Source: Bradyrhizobium campsiandrae | GTDB taxonomy: Bacteria > Pseudomonadota > Alphaproteobacteria > Rhizobiales > Xanthobacteraceae | NCBI RefSeq assembly: GCF_014529705.1 | Contig: NZ_JAANIH010000066.1 | Span: 1-48,810, forward strand | Length of the DNA: 48,810 nt | Direction of reading: 5' to 3' | Shown here: piece after piece, positions 32,963 to 40,656 of the stretch | Layout: every line of letters starts with the position of its first letter | Numbering within the stretch: position 1 is the stretch's first letter | Translations under genes and position numbers: made by a program | The notes under the pieces: model-generated | Database searches by the model: none | What the model was told of the DNA's origin: nothing | Seen by the model: only the letters and a program-made list of their open reading frames with translations

Positions 32963-33757
32963 ATGGCAGAGACATCACCATCGCGCCCGGCGTCGACGAT
33001 CCTCCTCCTGCGCGACGGCGCGCAGGAGGTTGAGATCTTCATGATGGTTCGCCATCATCAGATCGAGTTCAACTCGGGCGCGCTGGTGTTTCCCGGAGGC
33101 AGCGTTGATGCCAGTGACAATGAGATCGTTGCCCGCCCCGAATTCTATTCCGGCGGCGAGGGCTTGAGCGAAGCGGAGCGCGGTTTCCGAATCGCCGCGA
33201 TCCGCGAGACCTTTGAGGAGAGCGGCATCCTGCTGGCGCGCTCCAAGGACTCCGGCTCGCCGGTTGATGCCAAGCGCGCCGGCGAGATCGCCGACGCGCA
33301 TCGCGTTGCGCTGAACGAGCACAAGACCAGCTTTCTCAGCATTTTGGCCGACAACGGCCTTCAGCTCGCGCTCGACACGCTGGTGCCTTACGCGCACTGG
33401 ATCACGCCGGAGGGCATGCCCAAGCGGTTCGATACCTGGTTTTTCCTCGCGGCCGCGCCGCCCGACCAGCTCGGCCTCCATGACGGCCGCGAGTCGACCG
33501 ACTCGATCTGGCTGTCGGCACGCGAGGCGGTGGCAGGCGGCGAGAGTGGCCGCTTCAAATTGCCGTTCCCGACCACGCGCAATCTGATCCGGCTGGCGAA
33601 GCAGCCCACGGTGAAGTCTGCACTCGACCATGCCAAAGGCATGTCCATCGTCACGGTGATGCCTGTCATGACCAAGACCGACACCGGCCGACAGCTCCGC
33701 ATTCCCCGCGAAGCCGGCTATGACGGCGAGGTATTCGAGGTGGGTGCGGTCGGTTAA
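32963..33757 (+). CDS. NUDIX hydrolase
   Basis: This 264-residue protein has a NUDIX fold with GALVFPGGSVDASD leading to the Nudix helix RETFEESGI at 81-89 (consensus REUxEExGU). Members hydrolyse nucleoside diphosphates linked to another group, including CoA and its thioesters. The N-terminal RPASTILLLRDG is typical of the CoA-type/ADP-ribose branch in actinobacteria and rhizobia. It is only 4 bp behind the lyase gene, so coupling is likely. A CoA-pool function would fit the neighbourhood but is inferred. Confidence 0.9.
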   Translation: MAETSPSRPASTILLLRDGAQEVEIFMMVRHHQIEFNSGALVFPGGSVDASDNEIVARPEFYSGGEGLSEAERGFRIAAIRETFEESGILLARSKDSGSPVDAKRAGEIADAHRVALNEHKTSFLSILADNGLQLALDTLVPYAHWITPEGMPKRFDTWFFLAAAPPDQLGLHDGRESTDSIWLSAREAVAGGESGRFKLPFPTTRNLIRLAKQPTVKSALDHAKGMSIVTVMPVMTKTDTGRQLRIPREAGYDGEVFEVGAVG

Positions 33758-33836
33758 TACACTTCGACACGCAACGAAGTATTGGTGAGCGCCAACGCGC
33801 TAGGTTCCGTCCGTCGTGGAAAGGACGGGGCGCGTC

Positions 33837-34751
33837 ATGGATACCAGGCAGGACACCAACATCGCCGTCGAGCTGGCGCTGCTGGTCGCGCTGGCGACGC
33901 TCTGGGGCGGCTCCTACACTTTCATCAAGCTCGGCGTCGCCACCATCCCGCCGGTGACGCTGATCGCCGCGCGCACGACGGTGGCGGGCCTGCTGCTGCT
34001 CGTCGTCATGCGGGCGAGGGGCATCAGAATGCCAACGGATGGGCCGACCTGGCAGCGCTTCGCGTTCCAGGCCGTGCTCAACAGCGTCATCCCCTGGACC
34101 CTGATCGCCTGGGGCGAGCGCCACGTCGATGCCGCGCTCGCGACCATCCTCAATTCGGCCGGGCCCATCTTCACCTTCCTGCTCACCGCCATCGTCACCC
34201 GCCACGAAGCGACCACCCCGCGAAAACTGTTCGGCGTGGTCGCGGGCATGGCCGGCATCCTCCTGATCGTTGGCGTCGATGCGTTCCATGACATCGGACG
34301 CGGCCTCGTTGCGGAAGCCGCAATCGTCGCCGCCACCATCTGTTACGCCTGCGCCGCGATCTTCGGCCGCAGCTTCAAAGGCCTCGATCCCATGGCGCCC
34401 GCCGCCGGCTCGCTGCTGGCGGGAGCGGCCGCGCTGATCCCGGCCTCGCTCGCGCTCGAGCAACCCTGGACGCTGTCGCCTTCGCTGAGCTCGGTCCTGG
34501 CGCTGCTGGCGCTTGCGACCTTCTCGACCGCGGCGGCGTTCGCGATCTATTTCCGCCTGATCCAGACGCTCGGCTCGGTCGGCACCACGGCCCAGGCTTA
34601 TTTGCGCGTTCCAATCGGGGTTGCGATCAGCGTCGCTATCCTGGGTGAGACCCTGAGCCGGACCGCCTGGATTGGCCTTGCCTGCGTCGTCCTCGGGGTG
34701 GCCGCCATGACGATCCCGGCACGGCGGCCGGCTGTCGCTAAACCATCATGA
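33837..34751 (+). CDS. EamA/DMT family transporter
   Basis: This 304-residue membrane protein has ten predicted helices in two EamA repeats (AVELALLVALATLWGGSYTF, and FGRSFKGLDPMAPAAGSLL onward). It belongs to the drug/metabolite transporter superfamily, whose members export amino acids and other small metabolites. ATG 33837 is chosen over the in-frame GTG at 33816 because MDTRQDTNIAVELAL gives a normal short N-terminus. The substrate is unknown. It follows the NUDIX gene by 79 bp and may be separately transcribed. Confidence 0.9.
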   Translation: MDTRQDTNIAVELALLVALATLWGGSYTFIKLGVATIPPVTLIAARTTVAGLLLLVVMRARGIRMPTDGPTWQRFAFQAVLNSVIPWTLIAWGERHVDAALATILNSAGPIFTFLLTAIVTRHEATTPRKLFGVVAGMAGILLIVGVDAFHDIGRGLVAEAAIVAATICYACAAIFGRSFKGLDPMAPAAGSLLAGAAALIPASLALEQPWTLSPSLSSVLALLALATFSTAAAFAIYFRLIQTLGSVGTTAQAYLRVPIGVAISVAILGETLSRTAWIGLACVVLGVAAMTIPARRPAVAKPS

Positions 34752-34820
34752 AAAACAGGCCGTTCCGGAGGTCGGAGGCATGTTCCCCCCAGGGGGCGAG
34801 ACGGCGTATATTGGGTTCAT

Positions 34821-37529
34821 ATGGAGTCCGGTTCCGCCCCAATGCCCGTCGAAACGCCACCGAATTCGCCGCCGAAGCGATCGTTTTCGCTGTCGATCGG
34901 CCAGATGACGTTCGGCAGCTTCATCCTGGTTCTGGCGGTGATCATCGTCACCTCGACCGCCAGCGTGATCGCGATCCGGCATATCGATGCGACCTTCGCC
35001 GAGCTGCAGCGGCTGCAAAGCGTCGGCGATCTGGCCGAAGATATCGACCGCCGCATGAACGATTTACGGCTCGCTGCCCGTGACTTCGTCACCGATCCCG
35101 GCGCCGGCATCCAGTTCAAGCAGGTCGGGGAAGCCGCCTCGACCTTGAGCGACCTCCTCAAGAAGACCCGCATCGAGCTTGCCCCCGAGCAGCAGGACAT
35201 GATCGACGGCGTCTCCGAGCGGCTTGCGACCTATCGCAGCGGGCTGGAGCGGATCTCGACCCTGATCGACCGCCGCGCCCAGTTGCTCGCCGGGCTGCCG
35301 CCGCTGCGCGACCAGTTCGACGCAGCGGTTTCCGCAAGCCGGGACCGCGAACTCGCCGCCCGCCTGTCGGAGGCGCAGAGCCGGATTGCGCTCGGGCTGC
35401 TGGCGCGCAATCCGTCCGCTGCCGAGCAAGCCGCGCAGAGCATGCGGGCCATGGAGATCGCGGACAGCGGCTTGAAGTCGGCCGTGAACAACTACGCCGA
35501 TGCCCTCATCGCGGTCGCCGTCCGCGAACGGCAGATCGCCGATATCGACCGGGAGGTGCTGGGCACCGAGGGCCGGCTGATCGGCCGCGTCACCGAATTG
35601 CTTCGCGACGTCAGCGACCGCCGCGGCCATGTGCTGTCGCGCGATTTCGCCCGCACGCTTGCGGAGGCGCGCTGGCAGAGCATCGTGCTCGGCAGCATGG
35701 GCGTGCTGATCGGCATCCTCGCCGCCGGCTTCGTGGTGCGGCGGACGGTGCGTCCGCTCGCCCAGATCGCGCGCTCCATCCGTGCGCTTGCGGCGGGCGA
35801 GAAAAGGACCTCGATCCCCTCGGCCGATCTCGACAACGAGATCGGCGATATCGCACGCGCCGCCGAGGTGTTCCGTCGCGCGCTGGAGGAGGCCGATACG
35901 GCCCGCGAGGCGGCGGTACGTGCGCTCACCGAGCAGCGGCTGGCCGAAGAGAGCTATCGAAAACTGTTCGAGGGCTCGGTCGACGGCATTTACGTGACGA
36001 CGCCTGCGGGCGATCTGCTCAACGCCAATCCGGCACTGGCGCGGATGATGGGCTATGACAGCCCACAACACCTGATCGACAGCATCAACGACATCGCCCA
36101 TACCATCTACGTCCATCCCGAGGCCCGAGAGGAATATCAGCGGCTGATGCACCGCGACGGCATGGTGCGCGAGTTCGAGTATCAGGTACGCCAGCGCAGC
36201 GGCAACATTCTCTGGCTTTCCGACAGCGCAACCGGCGTGCGGGACGAGCAGGGCAGGATCGTCCGCTATGAGGGCACGCTGCGCGACATCACCGACCAGA
36301 AACGGGCGGAAGACGCCATCGCCGAAGGCCGGCGCCTGCTCCAGCAGGTCATCGACACGGTACCCGCGGTCATCAACGTCAAGGACCGCGACCTGCGCTA
36401 CGTTCTGATGAACCGCTATATGGCCGGCATCTTCGGCATCGAGCCTGGCGAGGCGCTCGGCCACACCACCGCCGATCTGATGTCGCGCTATGGCGCGGCA
36501 AAGACCGACGAGAACGACAAGCGCGTGCTGGCCCTGCGAAAGGGGCTGGGTTTCTACGAGGAGGAGTACCAGGACGCTTCCGGCAACATGCGGCAATGGC
36601 TGGTCAACAAGCTGCCGCTGCTCGATGCCGAGGGCGAGATCGAACGGATCGTCACCGTGGCGCTCGACATCGGCGAACGCAAGCGCGGCGAGCAGGAGAT
36701 GCGCAAGGCCAAGGACGCCGCCGAAACCGCGCTGCGCAATCTGCGCGAAACCCAGGCCTCGCTGATCGAGGCGGAAAAGCTCGCCGCCCTCGGGCGCCTC
36801 GTCGCCGGCGTCGCCCATGAGGTCAACAATCCCGTCGGCATCAGCCTGACTGTCGCCTCCGCGCTGGAGCGCAAGACGGCGATGTTCAGCGCCGAGGTCG
36901 AGCGCGGCGAGCTTCGCCGCTCGACGCTCAACGACTATCTCAACACCAGCCGCGATGCGTCCTCACAGCTCGTCTCCAATCTCAACCGCGCGGCCGAACT
37001 GATCCAGTCGTTCAAGCAGGTTGCGGCCGACCGCAATTATTCGGACCAGCGCACCTTCGACCTCGCCGACCTCACCGAGCAGGTCGTGATGAGCTTGCGC
37101 CCGGGCCTGCGCAAGCAGAACCTGACCCTCAACGTGGAGTGCCAGCCCAACCTGACCATGAACAGCTATCCCGGTCCGTACGGCCAGGTGCTGACCAATC
37201 TGTTCCTGAATTCCGTGGCACACGCTTTCCCGGATGGACGCGCGGGCGTCATCGACATCCGGGTGCGCGAGTCCGGCAAGGACAATGTCGAGATCATCGT
37301 CTCCGACAATGGCTGCGGCATGTCGCTCGACGTGCGTCGCCGTGCCTTCGATCCGTTCTTCACGACACGGCGCGACCAGGGCGGCACCGGTCTTGGACTG
37401 CACATCGTCTACAGCATCGTCACCAACCGGCTCGGTGGGCGGCTGGACCTCGATTCCGAACCGGGCGGCGGCACGCGCATCCAGATCATCCTGCCGCGCA
37501 CCGCGCCGCTGGAGCAGGCTGCCGAATAG
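34821..37529 (+). CDS. PAS-domain hybrid-less sensor histidine kinase
   Basis: This is a 902-residue membrane kinase. TM1 is at about 28-52, followed by a long helical periplasmic sensor (53-290) and TM2 (about 297-317). A HAMP linker (RRTVRPLAQIARSIRALAAG) comes next. Two PAS domains with PAC-type ends follow (LFEGSVDGIYVTTPAG... and VIDTVPAVINVKDRDLRY...). The dimerisation/phospho-acceptor site is H666 (VAGVAHEVNNPVG). The ATPase has N-box NLFLNSVAHAF, DNGCGM and GGTGLGLHIV. No response regulator is adjacent, so its partner is encoded elsewhere. The signal is unknown. Confidence 0.93.
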   Translation: MESGSAPMPVETPPNSPPKRSFSLSIGQMTFGSFILVLAVIIVTSTASVIAIRHIDATFAELQRLQSVGDLAEDIDRRMNDLRLAARDFVTDPGAGIQFKQVGEAASTLSDLLKKTRIELAPEQQDMIDGVSERLATYRSGLERISTLIDRRAQLLAGLPPLRDQFDAAVSASRDRELAARLSEAQSRIALGLLARNPSAAEQAAQSMRAMEIADSGLKSAVNNYADALIAVAVRERQIADIDREVLGTEGRLIGRVTELLRDVSDRRGHVLSRDFARTLAEARWQSIVLGSMGVLIGILAAGFVVRRTVRPLAQIARSIRALAAGEKRTSIPSADLDNEIGDIARAAEVFRRALEEADTAREAAVRALTEQRLAEESYRKLFEGSVDGIYVTTPAGDLLNANPALARMMGYDSPQHLIDSINDIAHTIYVHPEAREEYQRLMHRDGMVREFEYQVRQRSGNILWLSDSATGVRDEQGRIVRYEGTLRDITDQKRAEDAIAEGRRLLQQVIDTVPAVINVKDRDLRYVLMNRYMAGIFGIEPGEALGHTTADLMSRYGAAKTDENDKRVLALRKGLGFYEEEYQDASGNMRQWLVNKLPLLDAEGEIERIVTVALDIGERKRGEQEMRKAKDAAETALRNLRETQASLIEAEKLAALGRLVAGVAHEVNNPVGISLTVASALERKTAMFSAEVERGELRRSTLNDYLNTSRDASSQLVSNLNRAAELIQSFKQVAADRNYSDQRTFDLADLTEQVVMSLRPGLRKQNLTLNVECQPNLTMNSYPGPYGQVLTNLFLNSVAHAFPDGRAGVIDIRVRESGKDNVEIIVSDNGCGMSLDVRRRAFDPFFTTRRDQGGTGLGLHIVYSIVTNRLGGRLDLDSEPGGGTRIQIILPRTAPLEQAAE

Positions 37530-37537
37530 ATCTGTGG

Positions 37538-37891
37538 CTAATCGACGTCTACGAGCTTGTGCAGGGTGGCGCCGAAAATCAGACTGGCCTTGCCGACTAG
37601 CGCGGTGCCGGTCATTTCCGCGCGGGTGTCCGTGTAGGTCCCGCTGACGCCGATACCGACCGGGGCAGGGCCACCGAACAGCGGATTGTCATCGCCGCGC
37701 GGCGAAGTGTGCCGTTGCACCAGCACCTCGCCCTTGAAGCTGTGGTCGTCCTTCACGACGTAGCTGCCGGTGTAATAGAGGTAGGCATCGCCGCCAAGAA
37801 TCTTGCCGTCGCGAAAAAGAATCACGCCGCTGCCCTTGCCTGTTCGACCATCGAGCAGGCTCACGTGAATCGAATAGAGGCCGTTCTTCAT
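37538..37891 (-). CDS. GrlR-like small regulatory protein
   Basis: This 117-residue protein has the beta-rich pattern of the GrlR family (T3SS regulator GrlR of enteropathogens): MKNGLYSIHVSLLDGRTGKG, GVILFRDGKILGGDAYLYYTG, SYVVKDDHSFKGEVLVQRHTS and a C-terminal GTYTDTRAEMTGTALVGKA. The fold is lipocalin-like. In Rhizobiales, where these proteins are common, the role is unknown, so a link to type III secretion is not implied. It is convergent with the kinase gene (8-bp gap). The frame continues upstream but ATG 37891 matches family length. Confidence 0.72.
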   Translation of the reverse strand: MKNGLYSIHVSLLDGRTGKGSGVILFRDGKILGGDAYLYYTGSYVVKDDHSFKGEVLVQRHTSPRGDDNPLFGGPAPVGIGVSGTYTDTRAEMTGTALVGKASLIFGATLHKLVDVD

Positions 37892-38152
37892 AACGTCCCG
37901 AGGCCGGCCGCCATCGCCCAATGGCGTAACCGGTGAGCTTTTATGCCAAAGCGCAACTCCCCGCGCAACGCGGCAGTTTTGGCGGCGGCGATGCCCCCGT
38001 GACGGCAGGCGAACCGTAATCGTCCCGGCTTGTGTGTGACGCTGAAATGACTGTCTGATCATGCAGTGGGGCCAGTCGTTGCGAATCAGAGTTGGCCCGC
38101 GAAATGCATAACCATTGTTGCACTGGCCGCGGGGTGCTGGAGCAAGACGAAC

Positions 38153-38650
38153 GTGAGCAACTGGATCAATTCCGGCGGCGATGAGCCGCATCTGTACAGT
38201 GCGCGTCCCACCAATTTTAGTAAACAACGACGGCGGACTGGCCGTCCGACACGCTGGCGCAGCGCGGCAGGTCTTGCTTGTGCGCTGGCCCTGATCGCGG
38301 CGGTGGCCCCCCTCGGGCACGCACGCGACCGCGGCCAGTTCGTCAACACCAGCGCCGAGCTGAAGGCCTGGTTCGACGGCTTGCGCAGCGGCAAGGGGCC
38401 ATGCTGCTCCGATGCCGACGGCTCCGCGATCTCGGACTCCGATTGGGAGAGCAAGGATGGGCACTATCGTGTCCGCATCCCGCGCCTCGGTTATGTCATC
38501 GAAGGCAAGGAGCAGGAGCTGGTCTGGGTCGACGTGCCCGAGGAGGCCGTGATCTCGGAGCCCAACCGGGTTGGACGTACCATGGTATGGCCGATCTACG
38601 GCTATATGGGCGTCACCATCCGCTGCTTTATGCCCGGTAGCATGACCTAG
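38153..38650 (+). CDS. Small membrane-anchored or secreted protein, unknown function
   Basis: This protein has 165 residues from GTG 38153, which has GGAG upstream. The frame opens at 38066, so the start is uncertain. A positively charged N-terminal region (SKQRRRTGRPTRWRSAAGLA) leads into a hydrophobic segment (CALALIAAVAPLGHA). The mature part has GKGPCCSDADGSAI (a Cys pair), then VDVPEEAVISEPNRVGRTMVWPI. The CCxxxDG block occurs in other rhizobial hypothetical proteins. I cannot assign a function. It diverges from the GrlR-like gene with about 260 bp between, where I see only possible promoters. Confidence 0.7.
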   Translation: MSNWINSGGDEPHLYSARPTNFSKQRRRTGRPTRWRSAAGLACALALIAAVAPLGHARDRGQFVNTSAELKAWFDGLRSGKGPCCSDADGSAISDSDWESKDGHYRVRIPRLGYVIEGKEQELVWVDVPEEAVISEPNRVGRTMVWPIYGYMGVTIRCFMPGSMT

Positions 38651-38687
38651 CGCGGCAGTAAGCCTCCCGGCGCGCCAATCGTCCGTG

Positions 38688-39074
38688 TCAGGTGTATTTC
38701 TTGTCGCGTTCGAGCAGCTCGATGGAGATGCCTTCGGGCCCGCGGATGAAGCAGATGCGGACGCCGGGTCGGATCGTGGTCGGCTCGCGCGTGAACGTCA
38801 CGCCCTTGGCCTTGATCTCGGCGGCGACGGCGTCGATGTCCTTCACGGTCAGGCCGAAATGGTCGAGGCCCTGGTGCGGGTGCGGGGGTGGTGGGCTGAC
38901 GGCGCTGTCGCCCTGCAGCGGCGCGATGAAGATCTTCGCCCCACCGAGATTCACGTCTATCCGCCCCGGTGCGCGCACGATCTCGCCGCCGAGGATATCC
39001 CGTAGCCAAGCCGCGGTCGCTTCCGGATCGGGGCTGCGCAGATGGACGTGATCCCAGGTGACGACGACAGGCAT
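38688..39074 (-). CDS. VOC family (glyoxalase/dioxygenase) protein
   Basis: This 128-residue protein is a single vicinal-oxygen-chelate domain made of two beta-alpha-beta-beta-beta modules. WDHVHLRSPDPEATAAWL opens the first and DHFGLTVKDIDAVAAEIKAKG the second. IELLERD at the end carries the usual Glu metal ligand, and His residues in the first strands of each module are further candidates. ATG 39074 has GGGAGGAATT upstream. Such proteins include glyoxalases, extradiol dioxygenases and epimerases; the substrate is unknown. Confidence 0.87.
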   Translation of the reverse strand: MPVVVTWDHVHLRSPDPEATAAWLRDILGGEIVRAPGRIDVNLGGAKIFIAPLQGDSAVSPPPPHPHQGLDHFGLTVKDIDAVAAEIKAKGVTFTREPTTIRPGVRICFIRGPEGISIELLERDKKYT

Positions 39075-39225
39075 TTCAATTCCTCCCAATAGGGGCTTGG
39101 CGATGTGGCAGCGCATGTTAGCGGCCCCGATCGACGATCGCTACTGCGGTCCCGTCCAAGATTGGCACGGTCGCGGGAACCTTGGTGCGTCTCGTGGATT
39201 GAGGGAGGAGGCGGGTGGCGCAGCC

Positions 39226-39783
39226 ATGAACGCAGGGTCTGGCCGGATTGGACTGGGAAGCTTCGTCAGGAATGGCGAGGGTTGGCCGCGCCCCGGGTCC
39301 GCAAAGATCTGGTTCAAGCGTGGCGTGCTGTGGCTGCTGGCCGCGATCGTCGTTGGCAGCGCGGTCTGGTTGCTGATGCCGCCTTCCCAGGGCAACGTCG
39401 CGCAGACCCAGCCGGTGAGACTGGCGCTGGCAAGCATCGATCCAGCTGCCCCGGCGAGCGCCTCCGATACCTCCTCCGCGATCCAGGCTGCCGGCCTCGA
39501 CGGGCTGAGGATCTCGTCGCAGACTTGGCGCCGCGGTGGGCTCGGCGCGAAGGCACTCGTGACCTTCACCGTGCGAAATGACAATGACTATGCCGTAAGG
39601 GATGTCGAGATCGTCTGCGCTTTCACGCGACGCGACGGCAGCCATCTGACTGACCGCAGTCGCGTTCTGGCCGACATCGTCGGCATGAAAAGCCGCAAGA
39701 CCTTTGCGCGAATCCCGGTCGGATTTGTCAACGTGAACGCCGATCAGGCGAAGTGTTCGCTGGTCACGGCGCGGCGCGCCTAG
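39226..39783 (+). CDS. Membrane-anchored FxLYD-like domain protein
   Basis: This 185-residue protein has a 30-residue basic N-terminus, one membrane helix (VLWLLAAIVVGSAVWLLM) and a periplasmic domain. The domain has VTFTVRNDNDYAVRDVEIVC ... GMKSRKTFARIPVGFVN, an immunoglobulin-like FxLYD-type pattern of unknown function. The start is uncertain: the frame opens at 39058, and ATG 39226 is picked because it gives a clean N-in anchor. It is divergent from the VOC gene. Confidence 0.72.
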   Translation: MNAGSGRIGLGSFVRNGEGWPRPGSAKIWFKRGVLWLLAAIVVGSAVWLLMPPSQGNVAQTQPVRLALASIDPAAPASASDTSSAIQAAGLDGLRISSQTWRRGGLGAKALVTFTVRNDNDYAVRDVEIVCAFTRRDGSHLTDRSRVLADIVGMKSRKTFARIPVGFVNVNADQAKCSLVTARRA

Positions 39784-39941
39784 GGGCCGCATTCGGCTAT
39801 CGGAAAAGTTACCATGGTCGCCCCTTGGCCAAATTGTTGGCGTTGCCATTTGAACCTGAGGGCTGGGCGCAGGAACCAATTGAAGGATCGCCGGTTGAGG
39901 CGAAAAGCCCACGCGCGGGTGCGGCGGGCGGAGCGTGGCCA

Positions 39942-40430
39942 ATGCCCATCTTTCGGTATTTCATGTTCGTCGGTGGAGCACTGCTCGCACTGTTGTTCGC
40001 GGCGGGTTTGGTTTGGCCGGCATCCCCGGCCGTGCAGGCTGTTGCGAGTGCGGGCTATGACCAGCCGCTGATCCGGATTCGGTCCGATCGCCATCTGCCT
40101 GAGCGTGTGGTGCTCGATACCAGCCAGCCCACCATCGCAGCGCCTGTGGTGAAGACAGCGGCCGCCGCCACCCCTCAGCCGCCGACGCAGGCGGACCCGC
40201 TGGCCGACCTGTCGGCGAAGTCCCGGGTGCGCGAGACATTTGCCCAGTTCACTCCGAAAGCCGATGCCAAGCCGCAGGCTCAGCTTGCCCAGACCCAGGC
40301 TCCGCAGGTCCAGGCGCCGGCTCAGCCCAAGCGCAAGGTGGCCCGGGCCCGTCCTGCGCCGCAGCGTGGCCAGCCGATGATGCTGGTGGCACAGCAGCCG
40401 CATTTCGGCCTGTTCAACACGACTTGGTAA
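39942..40430 (+). CDS. Small single-span membrane protein with Pro/Gln-rich tail
   Basis: This protein has 162 residues from ATG 39942. One N-terminal membrane helix (FMFVGGALLALLFAAGLVW) is followed by a short region (GYDQPLIRIRSDRHLPERVV). A low-complexity tail follows, rich in Ala, Gln and Pro with a Lys/Arg-rich cluster (PKRKVARARPAPQR). I do not recognise a family. The last host gene before the tRNA; the upstream open frame to 39753 is not favoured. Confidence 0.72.
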   Translation: MPIFRYFMFVGGALLALLFAAGLVWPASPAVQAVASAGYDQPLIRIRSDRHLPERVVLDTSQPTIAAPVVKTAAAATPQPPTQADPLADLSAKSRVRETFAQFTPKADAKPQAQLAQTQAPQVQAPAQPKRKVARARPAPQRGQPMMLVAQQPHFGLFNTTW

Positions 40431-40495
40431 CAACGCCTTCCTCCGCGCCTCGAATAAGGTTGAGGGGGCTTTTTATTGTCTGACCTCTCTGCTAA

Positions 40496-40511
40496 TTCGG
40501 ACCGGTCCGAA
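40496..40511. repeat. Perfect 16-bp palindrome upstream of the tRNA gene
   Basis: TTCGGACCGGTCCGAA is fully self-complementary. It lies 68 bp before tRNA-Arg in the 149-bp gap after the preceding gene. A possible T-rich terminator-like run (GGGGGCTTTTTATT) precedes it, at about 40464-40477. The palindrome could be an operator or part of the processing context; I cannot tell which. Confidence 0.45.
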
Positions 40512-40579
40512 CTCGATGGGCTGGCCTGCCAGCGCAAAACCACGGCAGTTCGGGTTTCGGCCCAATACCTGGGGCCAGG

Positions 40580-40656
40580 GCGCTCGTAGCTCAGCTGGAT
40601 AGAGCATCGGATTTCGATTCCGAGGGTCGGAGGTTCGAATCCTTCCGAGCGCGCCA
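40580..40656 (+). tRNA. tRNA-Arg (anticodon TCG)
   Basis: A complete cloverleaf: acceptor arm GCGCTCG pairs with CGAGCGC, the D arm is GCTC...GAGC, the anticodon stem is TCGGA / TCCGA with loop TTTCGAT (anticodon TCG, reads CGA codons), and the T arm holds GGTTCGAATCC-type TTCGAAT loop. CCA is encoded at 40654-40656. The recombinase gene overlaps it on the opposite strand up to position 40591, so the tRNA forms the left junction of the integrated element. Confidence 0.96.

Noticed and set aside
35064..36818. 584-residue minus-strand open frame
   Set aside because: Antisense shadow of the sensor kinase; composition is typical of reverse reading of Ala/Leu/Glu-rich genes.
37538..38464. 308-residue minus-strand frame
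   Set aside because: Only the last 117 residues look like a protein family (GrlR-like); the upstream part covers the divergent promoter and the next gene on the other strand.
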